Made by a program: the position numbers and the translations under genes
Notes under the pieces: model-generated
The model's input: the letters and a program-made list of their open reading frames with translations, nothing else
Told to the model about the DNA's origin: nothing
Databases searched by the model: none
Shown here: in pieces, positions 18,457-27,794 of the stretch
Layout of the letters: each line of letters opens with the position of its first letter
Numbering within the stretch: position 1 is the first letter of the stretch
From: G963665815 sp942492065
GTDB taxonomy: Bacteria > Cloacimonadota > Cloacimonadia > Cloacimonadales > JAIOQZ01
Assembly: GCA_942492065.1 (NCBI GenBank)
Contig: CALODV010000008.1
Coordinates: forward strand, 682,001-746,000
Length of the DNA stretch: 64,000 nt
Direction of reading: 5' to 3'

Positions 18457-19779
18457 ATGAATTTACATATAATAAACGCTGTTACAATTTTGCCTGATGT
18501 CAGAACTCTATCTTTAACAGTAGTTAAAGATGATATATATATTAACAACGGTATAATTGGAAGTAGACAGAACGATACTCAATACTCGAAGATTGATTTT
18601 CAAAATTGTCTTATCATGCCAGGGCTTGTTAACTCGCATCATCATATATATTCATACTTTGCTAAAACACTTTCATTTTCGGGAGAATTTAATTCGTTTG
18701 AGAATATTCTTAAGAACTTGTGGTGGAAGCTGGATAAATCTCTGACAAAGGACGCCGTAAAATTCTCGGCAGTAAACACAGTAAAAGAGTCGATAGCTAA
18801 TGGGGTCACTACTGTGTTTGATCATCATTCCTCCCCATCTTTTGTTAAGGGTTCATTGAATCTTATAGGTAAAACACTGAATCATTATTCTCTGAATGGT
18901 GTACTTTGCCATGAAATATCTGATCGTAATGGGGAAGATATTATGATTGAAACTCTTCAGGAGAACCTGAGTTTTAATGAAGGTACGGGATTTAAAAATA
19001 TTCGCGGTATGATAGGTCTGCATGCTCTGTTCACTCTGTCAGAAAAAACTCTCCAGCATATATCTCAAAAAACTGAAAACCTACCTGTCCACCTTCATAT
19101 TGCAGAAGGTAAAATTGATGGTAAACAAAGTCGAATGAAGTACGGGAAAAGTCTTGTGCAAAGGCTTAAGGATTTTGGATTGATCAGGCGAAACTCAATT
19201 TATGTGCATGGTAATTATCTTAAACCTGAAGATATAGAACTTCTGGGATCTGTTGATAATGTGTTTTATTCTCAGTGTGTTGATTCTAACATGAACAACC
19301 AGCAGGAAATAATGCCTTTGCTTTTTGCCGATGCAGGAGGTTTAATTTGTACTGCAGGAACCGATGGTATGACTTCTGATATACTGAAGAGTATTAAAAA
19401 CTCTATTCTGTTAAACAAATATGTTTTGGCTGTCAGTGATATCTTGAAAGATATTCCCGGAGAGTCTTTCCATGGAGATATTTATGAGAAACTATTCCTA
19501 AATCAGTTCAGACTGAAACAAGCATATGGATTTGATCTGGGGCTGTCCATTGGTGATACAGCAGATTTCATTGTTATTGAGTACCCATTTACTGATTTGC
19601 TTACCAGAGATAGTTTTATGAATCACTTTATATTTGGTGTAACAGAGGCAAAAGTTAAGCACGTGTTTAAAAACAACAGGTTCTTGATGAAAGATTATAA
19701 ACTCAAGATAGATGATGAAGAGAATTTAGATCCAGAAAGTATTGTTGAAGATCTTAATGAAAGGTTAAATAATATATGA
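18457..19779 (+). CDS. ssnA: SsnA-like amidohydrolase (putative aminohydrolase)
   Basis: 440 residues from ATG 18457 with AAGGAAG. Amidohydrolase-superfamily metal motifs: HHH at 61-63 after LVNSH, HLHIAEGK (about 209), a third His in YVHGNYL, and Asp303 in GTDGMTSD. The protein matches the SsnA subgroup (E. coli purine-catabolism island) rather than guanine deaminase proper; the family deaminates or hydrolyses N-heterocycles. It heads an operon with a xanthine-dehydrogenase-type enzyme and a cyclic amidohydrolase and overlaps the next gene by ATGA. TTGACT lies at 18376-18381 upstream. The exact substrate is unknown. Confidence 0.8.
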   Translation: MNLHIINAVTILPDVRTLSLTVVKDDIYINNGIIGSRQNDTQYSKIDFQNCLIMPGLVNSHHHIYSYFAKTLSFSGEFNSFENILKNLWWKLDKSLTKDAVKFSAVNTVKESIANGVTTVFDHHSSPSFVKGSLNLIGKTLNHYSLNGVLCHEISDRNGEDIMIETLQENLSFNEGTGFKNIRGMIGLHALFTLSEKTLQHISQKTENLPVHLHIAEGKIDGKQSRMKYGKSLVQRLKDFGLIRRNSIYVHGNYLKPEDIELLGSVDNVFYSQCVDSNMNNQQEIMPLLFADAGGLICTAGTDGMTSDILKSIKNSILLNKYVLAVSDILKDIPGESFHGDIYEKLFLNQFRLKQAYGFDLGLSIGDTADFIVIEYPFTDLLTRDSFMNHFIFGVTEAKVKHVFKNNRFLMKDYKLKIDDEENLDPESIVEDLNERLNNI

Positions 19780-20399
19780 AGGTAAAGTGTATATTGATTT
19801 CAATGCTGTTATTAATTATATTGCAGTTGATGACTGTATTGATAAGTTTCCCTTTTCTTGGTAGTTTTCTGGCAAAGAACAAGCCTTTGAATGGTCAGGT
19901 TCTTGTTGTGGAAGGCTGGATGCCCACATACATGTTCAGTGACGTGAAGAATCTTATTGATGCAGGTAATTACGAAAAAGTGATCTGCGTTGGAGCTAAA
20001 TTACCTGAAACGAAAAAAATCAGACATAGTGATTCTGCTCCGGAATATTCTGCTTATTACCTGAAATACCTTGGAGTTCCTGATTCTTTACTTGAAGTAA
20101 TTGTTACACCATTTGTTGCAAGAGACAGAACATATAATTCTGCAAATGCAACAGTAAAATGGCTTAATACAGAGTTCAAAGATATTCAGTCCTTTGATGT
20201 TGTCACTTACGGTGTTCATTCGAGAAGGTCCTGGATATTATTCAATAAAGCAGCTGATAATAAATTCAGAGTTGGAATAATTTCGTTGATGCCTAAAGAT
20301 TATGTAATAGGGAAATGGTGGCGGAATAGTGTTGGTTTCAGAACAGTTCTGAATGAATTTTTAGCTTATATATATGTTAAAGTAATTTTTAAACCTTAG
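19776..20399 (+). CDS. DUF218/YdcF-SanA-like membrane-anchored protein
   Basis: 207 residues with one N-terminal hydrophobic segment (about 5-30) and a following DUF218 domain: VLVVEGWMP, VICVGAKLP, then ARDRTYNSANATVKWLN and the VTYGVHSRRS segment, which parallels the YdcF/SanA pattern (RDTxxNA and HxxR). The family is linked to envelope and vancomycin resistance in E. coli, with no proven reaction. Its coupling (four-base ATGA overlap) to ssnA and eight-base gap to the xanthine-dehydrogenase gene is unusual, and its function in that operon is unexplained. Confidence 0.7.
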   Translation: MKVKCILISMLLLIILQLMTVLISFPFLGSFLAKNKPLNGQVLVVEGWMPTYMFSDVKNLIDAGNYEKVICVGAKLPETKKIRHSDSAPEYSAYYLKYLGVPDSLLEVIVTPFVARDRTYNSANATVKWLNTEFKDIQSFDVVTYGVHSRRSWILFNKAADNKFRVGIISLMPKDYVIGKWWRNSVGFRTVLNEFLAYIYVKVIFKP

Positions 20400-20407
20400 A
20401 GGTAGAT

Positions 20408-23400
20408 ATGATTGGAAAAAAAATTAAGAGAGTTGACGGATTATCAAAGGTTAATGGTAAAGCCCTGTATGGTCAGGATGAAAAATACATAGGGATGCTT
20501 TACGCTGCATGCAGGTATACTGATATTGCCTGTGGAGACATTCTTGGAATAGACTTTACTCCTTTGGAGGATATTGAGGATTCAGTTTATATTGCTACAA
20601 TTTTAGATGTACCGGGTAACAAGAGAATTGGACCCATTCGGAAAGATCAGTACCCGATAGTAGATAAAAGTGTGTTTTATGAAGGTGATGTGATAGCTGT
20701 TGTTGCAGGAGAATCTCCGGAAATGGCAAGAGAAGCTGCTGATAGAATAAAAGTTGAATATAAACAGAAAGAAGGTGTTTTTAATGTAAAAGACTCCTAT
20801 GAAAGAAAGCAGGTTGTGCATGAAGAATATCCCGATAATATTGTTGTGCATTATCCATTGAGAAAAGGTGATGTTGACAATGCTTTTGAAAATTCTGATT
20901 TCGTGATTGAAAGAGAGTTTGAAACCGGATTTCATGAGCATGGTTATATTGAACCTGAAAGCATTACTGTTATCCCGGATTTTCACACTAATGGCTTTAT
21001 CGTTAAAGGATCAATCCAAAATCCTTTCACTACAAGAAAAGCTGTTGCTGAGTACCTTGGAATGAACATGAATATGATCAATGTGATTCCTTCTATCATG
21101 GGTGGATCCTTTGGGGGGAAAGATGATACCGTAAACATGATGGCTTGTCGGGCTGCCCTCATGAGTCTTAAAACAGGACGCCCCGTACAATTGACTCTTA
21201 ATCGCGAAGAGTCCCTGAAAGAAAGCTATAAAAGGCATCCTTATAATATGGTGTATAAAGCAGGATTCAATCAGGATGGCAAGATCAATGCTTTGAAAAT
21301 ATTCATTCTGGCGGATAGTGGAGCATATTCTTCTCAGACATTTTTTGTGACCTGGAGATCAGTTGTTCAGGCAACCGGACCATATTCAATACCTAACGTT
21401 GAAACTGATATTTACGGTGTTTACACAAATAATGTTTACACGGGTGCTTACAGAGGATTCGGTACGCCACAAGTAATATTTGCTCAGGAATCTCTAATGA
21501 ATGAGATTGCGGAAATTTGTAACATATCGCCAGTTGAAATCAGATGGATAAATGGCTTTAAACAGAATAGTATCACAGCTTCAGGACAAAAACTGGAAGA
21601 TCATAGAGTCTCCCTGATTCAAGTCATGAATAAGGCGTTAAAGAAATCTGATTATGAGAATGAGGTAGAAAAACTAAGTGAGCAGAACACAAACAGATAT
21701 AAACATGGAATAGGATTTGCCGTAAGCTACCGAGGGTGTTCTCTCGGAGCTGAAGGTGTGGATGCAACATCTGCTATGGTCTCTATCCAGGCAGACGGAT
21801 CTGTGATTCTTACAACAGCACTTCACGAGAACGGTCAGGGCTTAAGAACAACTTTCTCCATGATTGTTGCTGAGCAATTTGGGATTAATATTAAGGATAT
21901 AGTTTTCGTTAATCCTTCAACATCCCATATAGGAGATGGTGGTCCAACTGTTGCATCAAGATCAACGCTTCTGGGTGGTCAGGCCATTATCAATGCTTGT
22001 AAAAAGCTTAAGAACAGACTTGTAAGTGTGATTGACTGTAATTCAGAACAGGTAAGCAGTGAATATGAATGGCTGGAAGGTAATATAATATGTAAGGATA
22101 ATCAACAAAGATCATTCAATTTTGTAGAAACAGTTCAAACAGCTATTGGAAAAGGAATAAGCCTTTCAGAATATGGCTGGTACAAAGGTCCTGATGCTAC
22201 CTGGGATGAGGAAACTGGTCAGGGAAATGCCTACTTTACTTATGTCTATGGGTGTCATGTTGCGAAAATTACAGTTGATATACTAACCGGAAAGATCAAT
22301 GTTGATAAGATAACAGCAGTCCATGATGTAGGTAAAGTTATTAACTTACTCGGAGCTGAAGGTCAAGTTTATGGAGGTGTATTACAGGGTATGGGCTATG
22401 GAATAATGGAGGAGTATCAGCAGACTGAAGGTAGGACAAAAACTGCCAATTTTGATGAGTATCTGATGCCCACTATAAAAGATATGCCTGAGATCGAAGC
22501 TGTATTTGTGGAAAACCCTGATCCATTTGGACCTTACGGAGCTAAATCTCTGGGTGAGCCTACACTCGAACTTACAGCTGCAGCTATAAATAATGCATTT
22601 GCAAACGCAACACACAAACATAATTACAGACTTCCCTTATCTCTTGAACAGGTGTTATTGGGTTATAATCCAGTAAAACCTTCCAGAAGCAGTGAAAAGC
22701 AATCCTGCAAAACAAGCAGTATCAAGATTGATCAAGAAATGCTTGTCTTAACTCCAACTAATTTACAAGAAGCTTTAAAGTTCAGAAAAGATAATCCATT
22801 TGATCTTTACGCCGGAGGAACAGACAAGGTAATTGAGATGTCTAAGAACCGAGATACAAAAGGATTGATATTTATTGGGCATCTTGAGGAGCTGAAAGGT
22901 ATCAGTAAAGATAAGGGAATAATCAGAATAGCTGCGGGAACAACCTTTACAGAACTTCTTGCAGACAGAATAGCTATAGATAACCTTGAACTTTTGACCA
23001 TAGCCTGTAGCCTGATTGGTTCCACTCAGGTCAGAAATACTGCTACGATTGGAGGAAATATTTGTAATGCTGCCTCTTGTGCGGATTCAGTACCTCCGCT
23101 GCTTGCCTATGATGCAGAGGTTGAACTTCAGTCTCAGGATGGAATCAGGACAGAAAAGCTGTCTGACTTTATAACCGGAAGTTATAAGACAACTTTAAAA
23201 AATGATGAAGTTCTTACTGCAATATTAGTTCCTGAAGGCAAAGAAAAGCATTTAGTCTATTACGAGCAATTAGGTAGGAGGAATGCTGTTAATATAACCA
23301 GAATGAGTTTATCTGTTTTAATGAAAATCGATGATAATAGAGTAAATGATGTGGCAATAAGTGCCGGCTCGCTTATTTTCAAACCAGCAAGACTTGATTT

Positions 23401-23575
23401 TCTTGAGAAGTATCTTACAGGTAAGCAAATATCTGAAGAATTAATTGTAGAAGCCGTCGAATTATTAAATGAATATCTGGAAAAAGAAATAGGGAAGAGG
23501 TGGTCAGGAAAATATAAAATCCCTGTATTCAAATCAATGTTCAAACATGCATTAACAAAGTTATGGAGCAATTAA
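20408..23575 (+). CDS. Xanthine dehydrogenase family protein: molybdopterin-binding and FAD-binding modules fused (Mo-FAD order)
   Basis: 1055 residues. Residues 1-760 are the molybdenum subunit: KRVDGLSKVNGKALYGQD start, GGSFGGKDD, AYRGFGTPQ, and the catalytic Glu717 in SLGEPTLEL. Residues of about 778-1050 are the FAD subunit of the CO-dehydrogenase M type: LYAGGTDKVIEM and QVRNTATIGGNICNAASCADS. The order is the reverse of eukaryotic xanthine dehydrogenase (FeS-FAD-Mo), and bacteria usually keep these modules as separate genes. The 2Fe-2S subunit is encoded next, one base after the stop. Expected reaction: hydroxylation of a purine or similar N-heterocycle, with electrons passing via FeS to FAD. 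Maturation factors are not in the window. Confidence 0.9.
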   Translation: MIGKKIKRVDGLSKVNGKALYGQDEKYIGMLYAACRYTDIACGDILGIDFTPLEDIEDSVYIATILDVPGNKRIGPIRKDQYPIVDKSVFYEGDVIAVVAGESPEMAREAADRIKVEYKQKEGVFNVKDSYERKQVVHEEYPDNIVVHYPLRKGDVDNAFENSDFVIEREFETGFHEHGYIEPESITVIPDFHTNGFIVKGSIQNPFTTRKAVAEYLGMNMNMINVIPSIMGGSFGGKDDTVNMMACRAALMSLKTGRPVQLTLNREESLKESYKRHPYNMVYKAGFNQDGKINALKIFILADSGAYSSQTFFVTWRSVVQATGPYSIPNVETDIYGVYTNNVYTGAYRGFGTPQVIFAQESLMNEIAEICNISPVEIRWINGFKQNSITASGQKLEDHRVSLIQVMNKALKKSDYENEVEKLSEQNTNRYKHGIGFAVSYRGCSLGAEGVDATSAMVSIQADGSVILTTALHENGQGLRTTFSMIVAEQFGINIKDIVFVNPSTSHIGDGGPTVASRSTLLGGQAIINACKKLKNRLVSVIDCNSEQVSSEYEWLEGNIICKDNQQRSFNFVETVQTAIGKGISLSEYGWYKGPDATWDEETGQGNAYFTYVYGCHVAKITVDILTGKINVDKITAVHDVGKVINLLGAEGQVYGGVLQGMGYGIMEEYQQTEGRTKTANFDEYLMPTIKDMPEIEAVFVENPDPFGPYGAKSLGEPTLELTAAAINNAFANATHKHNYRLPLSLEQVLLGYNPVKPSRSSEKQSCKTSSIKIDQEMLVLTPTNLQEALKFRKDNPFDLYAGGTDKVIEMSKNRDTKGLIFIGHLEELKGISKDKGIIRIAAGTTFTELLADRIAIDNLELLTIACSLIGSTQVRNTATIGGNICNAASCADSVPPLLAYDAEVELQSQDGIRTEKLSDFITGSYKTTLKNDEVLTAILVPEGKEKHLVYYEQLGRRNAVNITRMSLSVLMKIDDNRVNDVAISAGSLIFKPARLDFLEKYLTGKQISEELIVEAVELLNEYLEKEIGKRWSGKYKIPVFKSMFKHALTKLWSN

Positions 23576-23576
23576 T

Positions 23577-24065
23577 ATGATACTTAATATAAATGTAAAT
23601 GGAAAAAAATATTCAATTGAAACAAATCCTAATGCCAGATTACTGGATATAATTCGAGACAGGTTGAATCTAACCGGAACGAAAGAAGGTTGTTCTATAG
23701 GAGAATGTGGAGCTTGTACAGTTATACTTAATGGAAAGGCTGTTAATTCTTGTATGATGCTGGCATTTCAGGTGCAGAATAGTGTAATAGAGACAATTGA
23801 GTATGTGGATGATAATTATGTGTTGAAGCTGTTGAAAGAAAAATTTCTGCAAAAAGGTGCTGTTCAGTGTGGATTCTGCACTCCGGGTATGATTATGAGT
23901 GCAAAAGCATTGCTGGATACTAATCCTAATCCTTCTCTGGACGAGATAAAAACAGCTTTAGAGGGGAACTTATGCAGATGTACAGGATACAAGCCGATTC
24001 TGGATGCCGTAACAGATACTGTGAGGGTATTGAAAGATGAAACTGATAAGAAACGCTCTGATTGA
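23577..24065 (+). CDS. 2Fe-2S subunit of the xanthine-dehydrogenase-type enzyme
   Basis: 162 residues. Plant-type 2Fe-2S site C39-C44-C47-C59 (GCSIGECGACTV, then NSCMM) and a second site C98-C101 with C133-C135 (QCGFCTPGM and LCRCTGY), the standard XdhC/CoxS layout. It carries electrons from the molybdenum centre to FAD on the fused partner upstream. One base separates it from that gene; its last 29 bases overlap the next gene. Confidence 0.95.
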   Translation: MILNINVNGKKYSIETNPNARLLDIIRDRLNLTGTKEGCSIGECGACTVILNGKAVNSCMMLAFQVQNSVIETIEYVDDNYVLKLLKEKFLQKGAVQCGFCTPGMIMSAKALLDTNPNPSLDEIKTALEGNLCRCTGYKPILDAVTDTVRVLKDETDKKRSD

Positions 24066-25398
24066 TCCGGATCTGCCCCTCCAGGATATTTTATTTGATG
24101 AATGCATATATGCTCTTCAGGCTCATATTGATATTACAGGAGTTGATGGTGGTATAACTGAATCATATGATGCTGAAGGTAACTTGCTTGTTCCCGGGGG
24201 AATAGATCCTCATGTTCACTTTAGTGAACCAGGTTTCGAAGATAGAGAGAACTTCCTTACAGGAACTGCTTCTGCAGCTGCAGGGGGAATAACAACGATC
24301 ATTGATATGCCCTGCACATCACTACCTCCGGTAACAGATGTCGAGTCTCTTCAGAATAAAATGAAAGCAGTAAGCGGTAAAGCATACATAGATTATGCTT
24401 TCTGGGCCGGAGTAAGAGACTCGGGACCGGATTACTCAGCTAACATAAAAGAGTTATGGGACGAAGGAGTCGCAGGCTTTAAGATATATACAATATCTGG
24501 TATGGACACGTTCAAAGCTCTTCCTTATGAAAAAATTGCAGCAGTTCTCGAAGAGTATCCTGATATATTGTTTGCCTTTCATGCTGAAGATCAGGATGTT
24601 ATTGAAAAGGCATTGAACTTAATCAGTGTTAAGGAATTAGCTGATTATAATTCTTATGTGAAATGCAGACCAGTTGAAGCAGAATATACAGCTGTTAGCA
24701 GGATATTAGATTTTCTTAAGTCTGAAAGCAGATGTCATTTTGTGCATATCAGTTCTAAGAAAGCTGCGGAAAGAATCATAAAAGCAAAAAGAAGAATCAA
24801 AGGTTTGTCTTTAGAAACATGTCCTCATTATCTCGAGTTTATTTGTGATGATTATGCCGATTTAAGAGGAAGGCTTAAAACAGCTCCTCCTGTTAAATTC
24901 GATGAGGACAGAGCATTTCTGCGAGCAAGTCTGAAACATAATGATATTGATTTTTTGGCTTCTGATCATGCCGGATGCATATACGAATCTGAAAAGCAGT
25001 TCGATGATTTTTCAAAGATATATAATGGTATTCCCGGAACTCAGTTATTGATACCCTATCTTGTCTCTGAGTTCCTGAGCAAAGGTAAGATCAGCGTTAA
25101 GTCTTTTGTAGATGTAACATCTGCCAATGCTGCAAAAAGATATGGACTTTTCCCTGTAAAGGGGTCACTAAAAGTAGGATCTGATGCTGACTTTACACTA
25201 ATTAGTCTTACAGAAGATACATTTATAGCTGAAAAGAATCTACACTCAAAAGGAAAATACTCTCCATTTAACGGTATGAAATTCAATGGTAGGATAATTA
25301 AAACAATAGTAAGAGGTCAGACTGTTTTTGAAAATGGAAATTTACTGGACAGAAAACCATCAGGTAAAATGATTAGATGTATACATAATAACCGATAA
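24037..25398 (+). CDS. Cyclic amidohydrolase (dihydroorotase/allantoinase-like)
   Basis: 453 residues. Metal motifs: H59-V-H61 in GGIDPHVHFSEPG, Lys149 (AGFKIYT, the lysine normally carboxylated to bridge the metals), HAEDQD, HISS and Asp310 in LASDHAG. ETCPHYL is shared with dihydroorotases, allantoinases and hydantoinases. As pyrimidine genes are absent and it sits behind the xanthine-dehydrogenase genes, opening of an oxidised purine ring or of an allantoin- or hydantoin-like product is favoured over dihydroorotase (inference). Anaerobic purine degradation in clostridia also uses a cyclic amidohydrolase on xanthine. Overlaps the FeS gene by 29 bases. Confidence 0.82.
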   Translation: MKLIRNALIDPDLPLQDILFDECIYALQAHIDITGVDGGITESYDAEGNLLVPGGIDPHVHFSEPGFEDRENFLTGTASAAAGGITTIIDMPCTSLPPVTDVESLQNKMKAVSGKAYIDYAFWAGVRDSGPDYSANIKELWDEGVAGFKIYTISGMDTFKALPYEKIAAVLEEYPDILFAFHAEDQDVIEKALNLISVKELADYNSYVKCRPVEAEYTAVSRILDFLKSESRCHFVHISSKKAAERIIKAKRRIKGLSLETCPHYLEFICDDYADLRGRLKTAPPVKFDEDRAFLRASLKHNDIDFLASDHAGCIYESEKQFDDFSKIYNGIPGTQLLIPYLVSEFLSKGKISVKSFVDVTSANAAKRYGLFPVKGSLKVGSDADFTLISLTEDTFIAEKNLHSKGKYSPFNGMKFNGRIIKTIVRGQTVFENGNLLDRKPSGKMIRCIHNNR

Positions 25399-25408
25399 GG
25401 AAAATAAA

Positions 25409-26620
25409 ATGCAATTTGATATTAATTCATTTTTAGCATCAATAACAATGGCTCTGGATTTTGTTGAAGCTTCTGCTTTAAATGTAACTCCAAATCATTC
25501 TAAAAGAGTTGCCTATATAGCTTTAAAGATGGGAAAGCAACTGAATTTTAACGATCAGGAATTATATGAACTCTGCACGCTTTCTTTCATGCATGATAAT
25601 GGACTGTCTGAAGAAATTCTGAAAACACAGTATAAGATGGACGATCTTCTGCAAGATGAAAGATTATCATTTCTTTCCGGACATTGTATTACCGGTGAGA
25701 ATAATATCAAGAATCTATTGTGTTCGGATCACAATCAAAATGTTATTAAGTATCACCATGAAAAGTATAACGGCAAAGGTTATTATGGTCTTTTCGGTAA
25801 TGAGATTCCCCTGCATTCTCAAATCATTGGACTTGCTGATCATTTGGATACAAAATTCCATTTGGAAAACCCACATCCCGGAAATCAATTTGCAGTTGTT
25901 AATTATGTCAGGGATAACAAAGATATTTTATACTCAAACAACATTGTAAATCTTTTTTGTGAAGTGAGTAAAAACCAAAGTTTCTGGATGGATGTGCAGA
26001 ATTTGTTCATAGATCAAGCATTGAACGATATACTTCCCGTTAATTATCAGGAAACTTCCTTTAAGGATGTTTTTGATAAACTTCAGTTTTTCTCCAAAAT
26101 TATTGATTCAAAATCTAAGTATACGGAAAATCATACTTCTGGTCTGATAAAAAAAATGGATGTTGTAACAGATAAACTTAGAGTTAATGAATCTACAAAA
26201 TACAAGCTGATGCTTGCTGCCGATTTACATGATATAGGCAAACTGGCTATACCGGCAAGTATACTTGATGATACCAAGAGTCTCAACGAAGAACAACATA
26301 AGGTGATTCAGTATCATACTTATCTGACTGGTGCTATGTTGGGGAACATCAAAGATTTTACTGATGTTAGAACCTGGGCTGCCAATCATCATGAAAAGCT
26401 TAATGGTAAGGGGTATCCATACGGTAAAAAGGCAAAAGAGCTTGATTTCGAATCCAGGCTTATGACTTGTCTGGATATTTATCAGGCACTAACTGAAGAA
26501 CGCCCTTACAGGAGTTCAGCGGATCATTCTCATGCAATCGAAATAATGAACAACATGGCTTTAAACTATTACATTGACGGAGATGTAGTAGATACTATCG
26601 AGAAAACTTTCAGAGGTTAA
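25409..26620 (+). CDS. Tandem HD-GYP domain protein (putative cyclic-di-nucleotide phosphodiesterase)
   Basis: 403 residues, no transmembrane segment. First half: His30, H62-D63 (MHDNG), H116-H117-E118 with NGKGYYG, and LADHLD at 142-147; second half: H274-D275 (DLHDIGK), H327-H328-E329 with NGKGYP (332-337), then LDIYQAL. So there are two HD-GYP-type units; the first has GYY in place of GYP. The family hydrolyses c-di-GMP or cGAMP at a di- or trinuclear iron site. It lies ten bases after the amidohydrolase, so it may link nucleotide signalling to this operon. It overlaps the convergent YidD-domain gene by four bases. Confidence 0.85.
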   Translation: MQFDINSFLASITMALDFVEASALNVTPNHSKRVAYIALKMGKQLNFNDQELYELCTLSFMHDNGLSEEILKTQYKMDDLLQDERLSFLSGHCITGENNIKNLLCSDHNQNVIKYHHEKYNGKGYYGLFGNEIPLHSQIIGLADHLDTKFHLENPHPGNQFAVVNYVRDNKDILYSNNIVNLFCEVSKNQSFWMDVQNLFIDQALNDILPVNYQETSFKDVFDKLQFFSKIIDSKSKYTENHTSGLIKKMDVVTDKLRVNESTKYKLMLAADLHDIGKLAIPASILDDTKSLNEEQHKVIQYHTYLTGAMLGNIKDFTDVRTWAANHHEKLNGKGYPYGKKAKELDFESRLMTCLDIYQALTEERPYRSSADHSHAIEIMNNMALNYYIDGDVVDTIEKTFRG

Positions 26621-27792
26621 TATACTATTTCTCTGACAATGTCCTCAATTGCAAACCGTCTTGAGATATAGTCTACCTTTTCTCGCTTAATTCTTATATT
26701 GAATTCCTGTACAGCTTTTACTGACCCTCTGGCAGAACCAAAGTACCACCCTGAACCAAGCAGACAAACTGTTCCTCCCGTAACATAATTCTCATGTGAA
26801 AAGAGCTCATAAGCTGAAAAAATAAGTAGACTGTTCACAAGAAAACTTGCCACACCCGTACTTTTATGCTTAGCATAGAAATAACCAGATCCTGGTAACA
26901 GATAACTCGAATACTTTGCTATGGAAGGGCTTTTCAGTTTTAGCCTGCTCAATTCCATAATCTGTTCAGGAGTGATATCGTATTTGCTCATAACTTCTGA
27001 ATAGTAATCATGGTTTTGAATTATTTCACTATAATTGTGATTTTTGAGTGTTGAGAAAAAGAGTATTGTCTTCATCTCAAAACTCTCATCGAGAAAGGTT
27101 GCTCCCGAACCCAGCAATTTCCCAATTGCCATATCGTAGTCTGCATGAAAATAAAGCTTGGCAGATAACAAAGTATAAAGCCTCTGCATGTACTCATCAT
27201 CTTCATGAAAAAGATCTTCAAAATGAATAGAATATATGTAGAATGACCCGACATCAAGTCCCTGAAATCCTGTTTTGAGAAACTCCAAAGAAATGTGTTT
27301 ACGCATAGAGTCATTTTTACATTCATAAAAGCTTTGTATTCTGGTTAGAAGTGAAAAATCAATAAAACCATGTGCTATGAGAGAATCAGCAATATTGTAA
27401 TTTTTTGGAAGAAGTTTATCCTCAATATCAGTCATTTCATCCGGTAATTCATAATTGTCGGGTAAATCCAGAAAACGATATTCTCCATCTACGTATATTC
27501 TATGTTTATATTCTGTGTCTCTACCACAGACAAGAATTCTATTCATGCTTGAATTATATGCAGAAAAGGGATTCTGGGTTTTGAAAGCAATCTTTGCATA
27601 CTGAGAACAGGTAGGGTACATTCTGCAGTTACCGCGTCCATCAATGGGGGAGATGTACTTCTGGTAGAAGTTAAGGATTAAGCCTTTCCCGGATCCGTAA
27701 TGGAGATCAATTTTCTTATCAGTACATAAGGCTGACCCGGTAATTACGGAGAATATTATCAGAAACTTAATTATTTTATCTTGTTTTTTCAC
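26617..27792 (-). CDS. Exported protein with YidD domain and C-terminal membrane-protein extension
   Basis: 391 residues. Residues 1-23 look like a signal peptide. Residues 36-93 match YidD: LILNFYQKYISP, CRMYPTCSQYA (56-66), then MNRILVCG. Classic YidD proteins are 70-110 residues, lack a signal peptide and aid YidC-dependent insertion at the cytoplasmic face. Here a helical region (about 100-290) and two or three hydrophobic stretches with a YLLPGSGYFYA start (about 295-365) follow, similar to the tails of small FCB membrane proteins. Last gene of the operon with three related lipoproteins; two bases from the previous stop. Role unknown. Confidence 0.75.
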   Translation of the reverse strand: MKKQDKIIKFLIIFSVITGSALCTDKKIDLHYGSGKGLILNFYQKYISPIDGRGNCRMYPTCSQYAKIAFKTQNPFSAYNSSMNRILVCGRDTEYKHRIYVDGEYRFLDLPDNYELPDEMTDIEDKLLPKNYNIADSLIAHGFIDFSLLTRIQSFYECKNDSMRKHISLEFLKTGFQGLDVGSFYIYSIHFEDLFHEDDEYMQRLYTLLSAKLYFHADYDMAIGKLLGSGATFLDESFEMKTILFFSTLKNHNYSEIIQNHDYYSEVMSKYDITPEQIMELSRLKLKSPSIAKYSSYLLPGSGYFYAKHKSTGVASFLVNSLLIFSAYELFSHENYVTGGTVCLLGSGWYFGSARGSVKAVQEFNIRIKREKVDYISRRFAIEDIVREIVY

Positions 27793-27794
27793 AG

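Noticed and set aside
24037..25398. Naming the cyclic amidohydrolase pyrC
   Set aside because: Metal motifs alone do not separate dihydroorotase from allantoinase or hydantoinase, and the operon speaks against pyrimidine synthesis.
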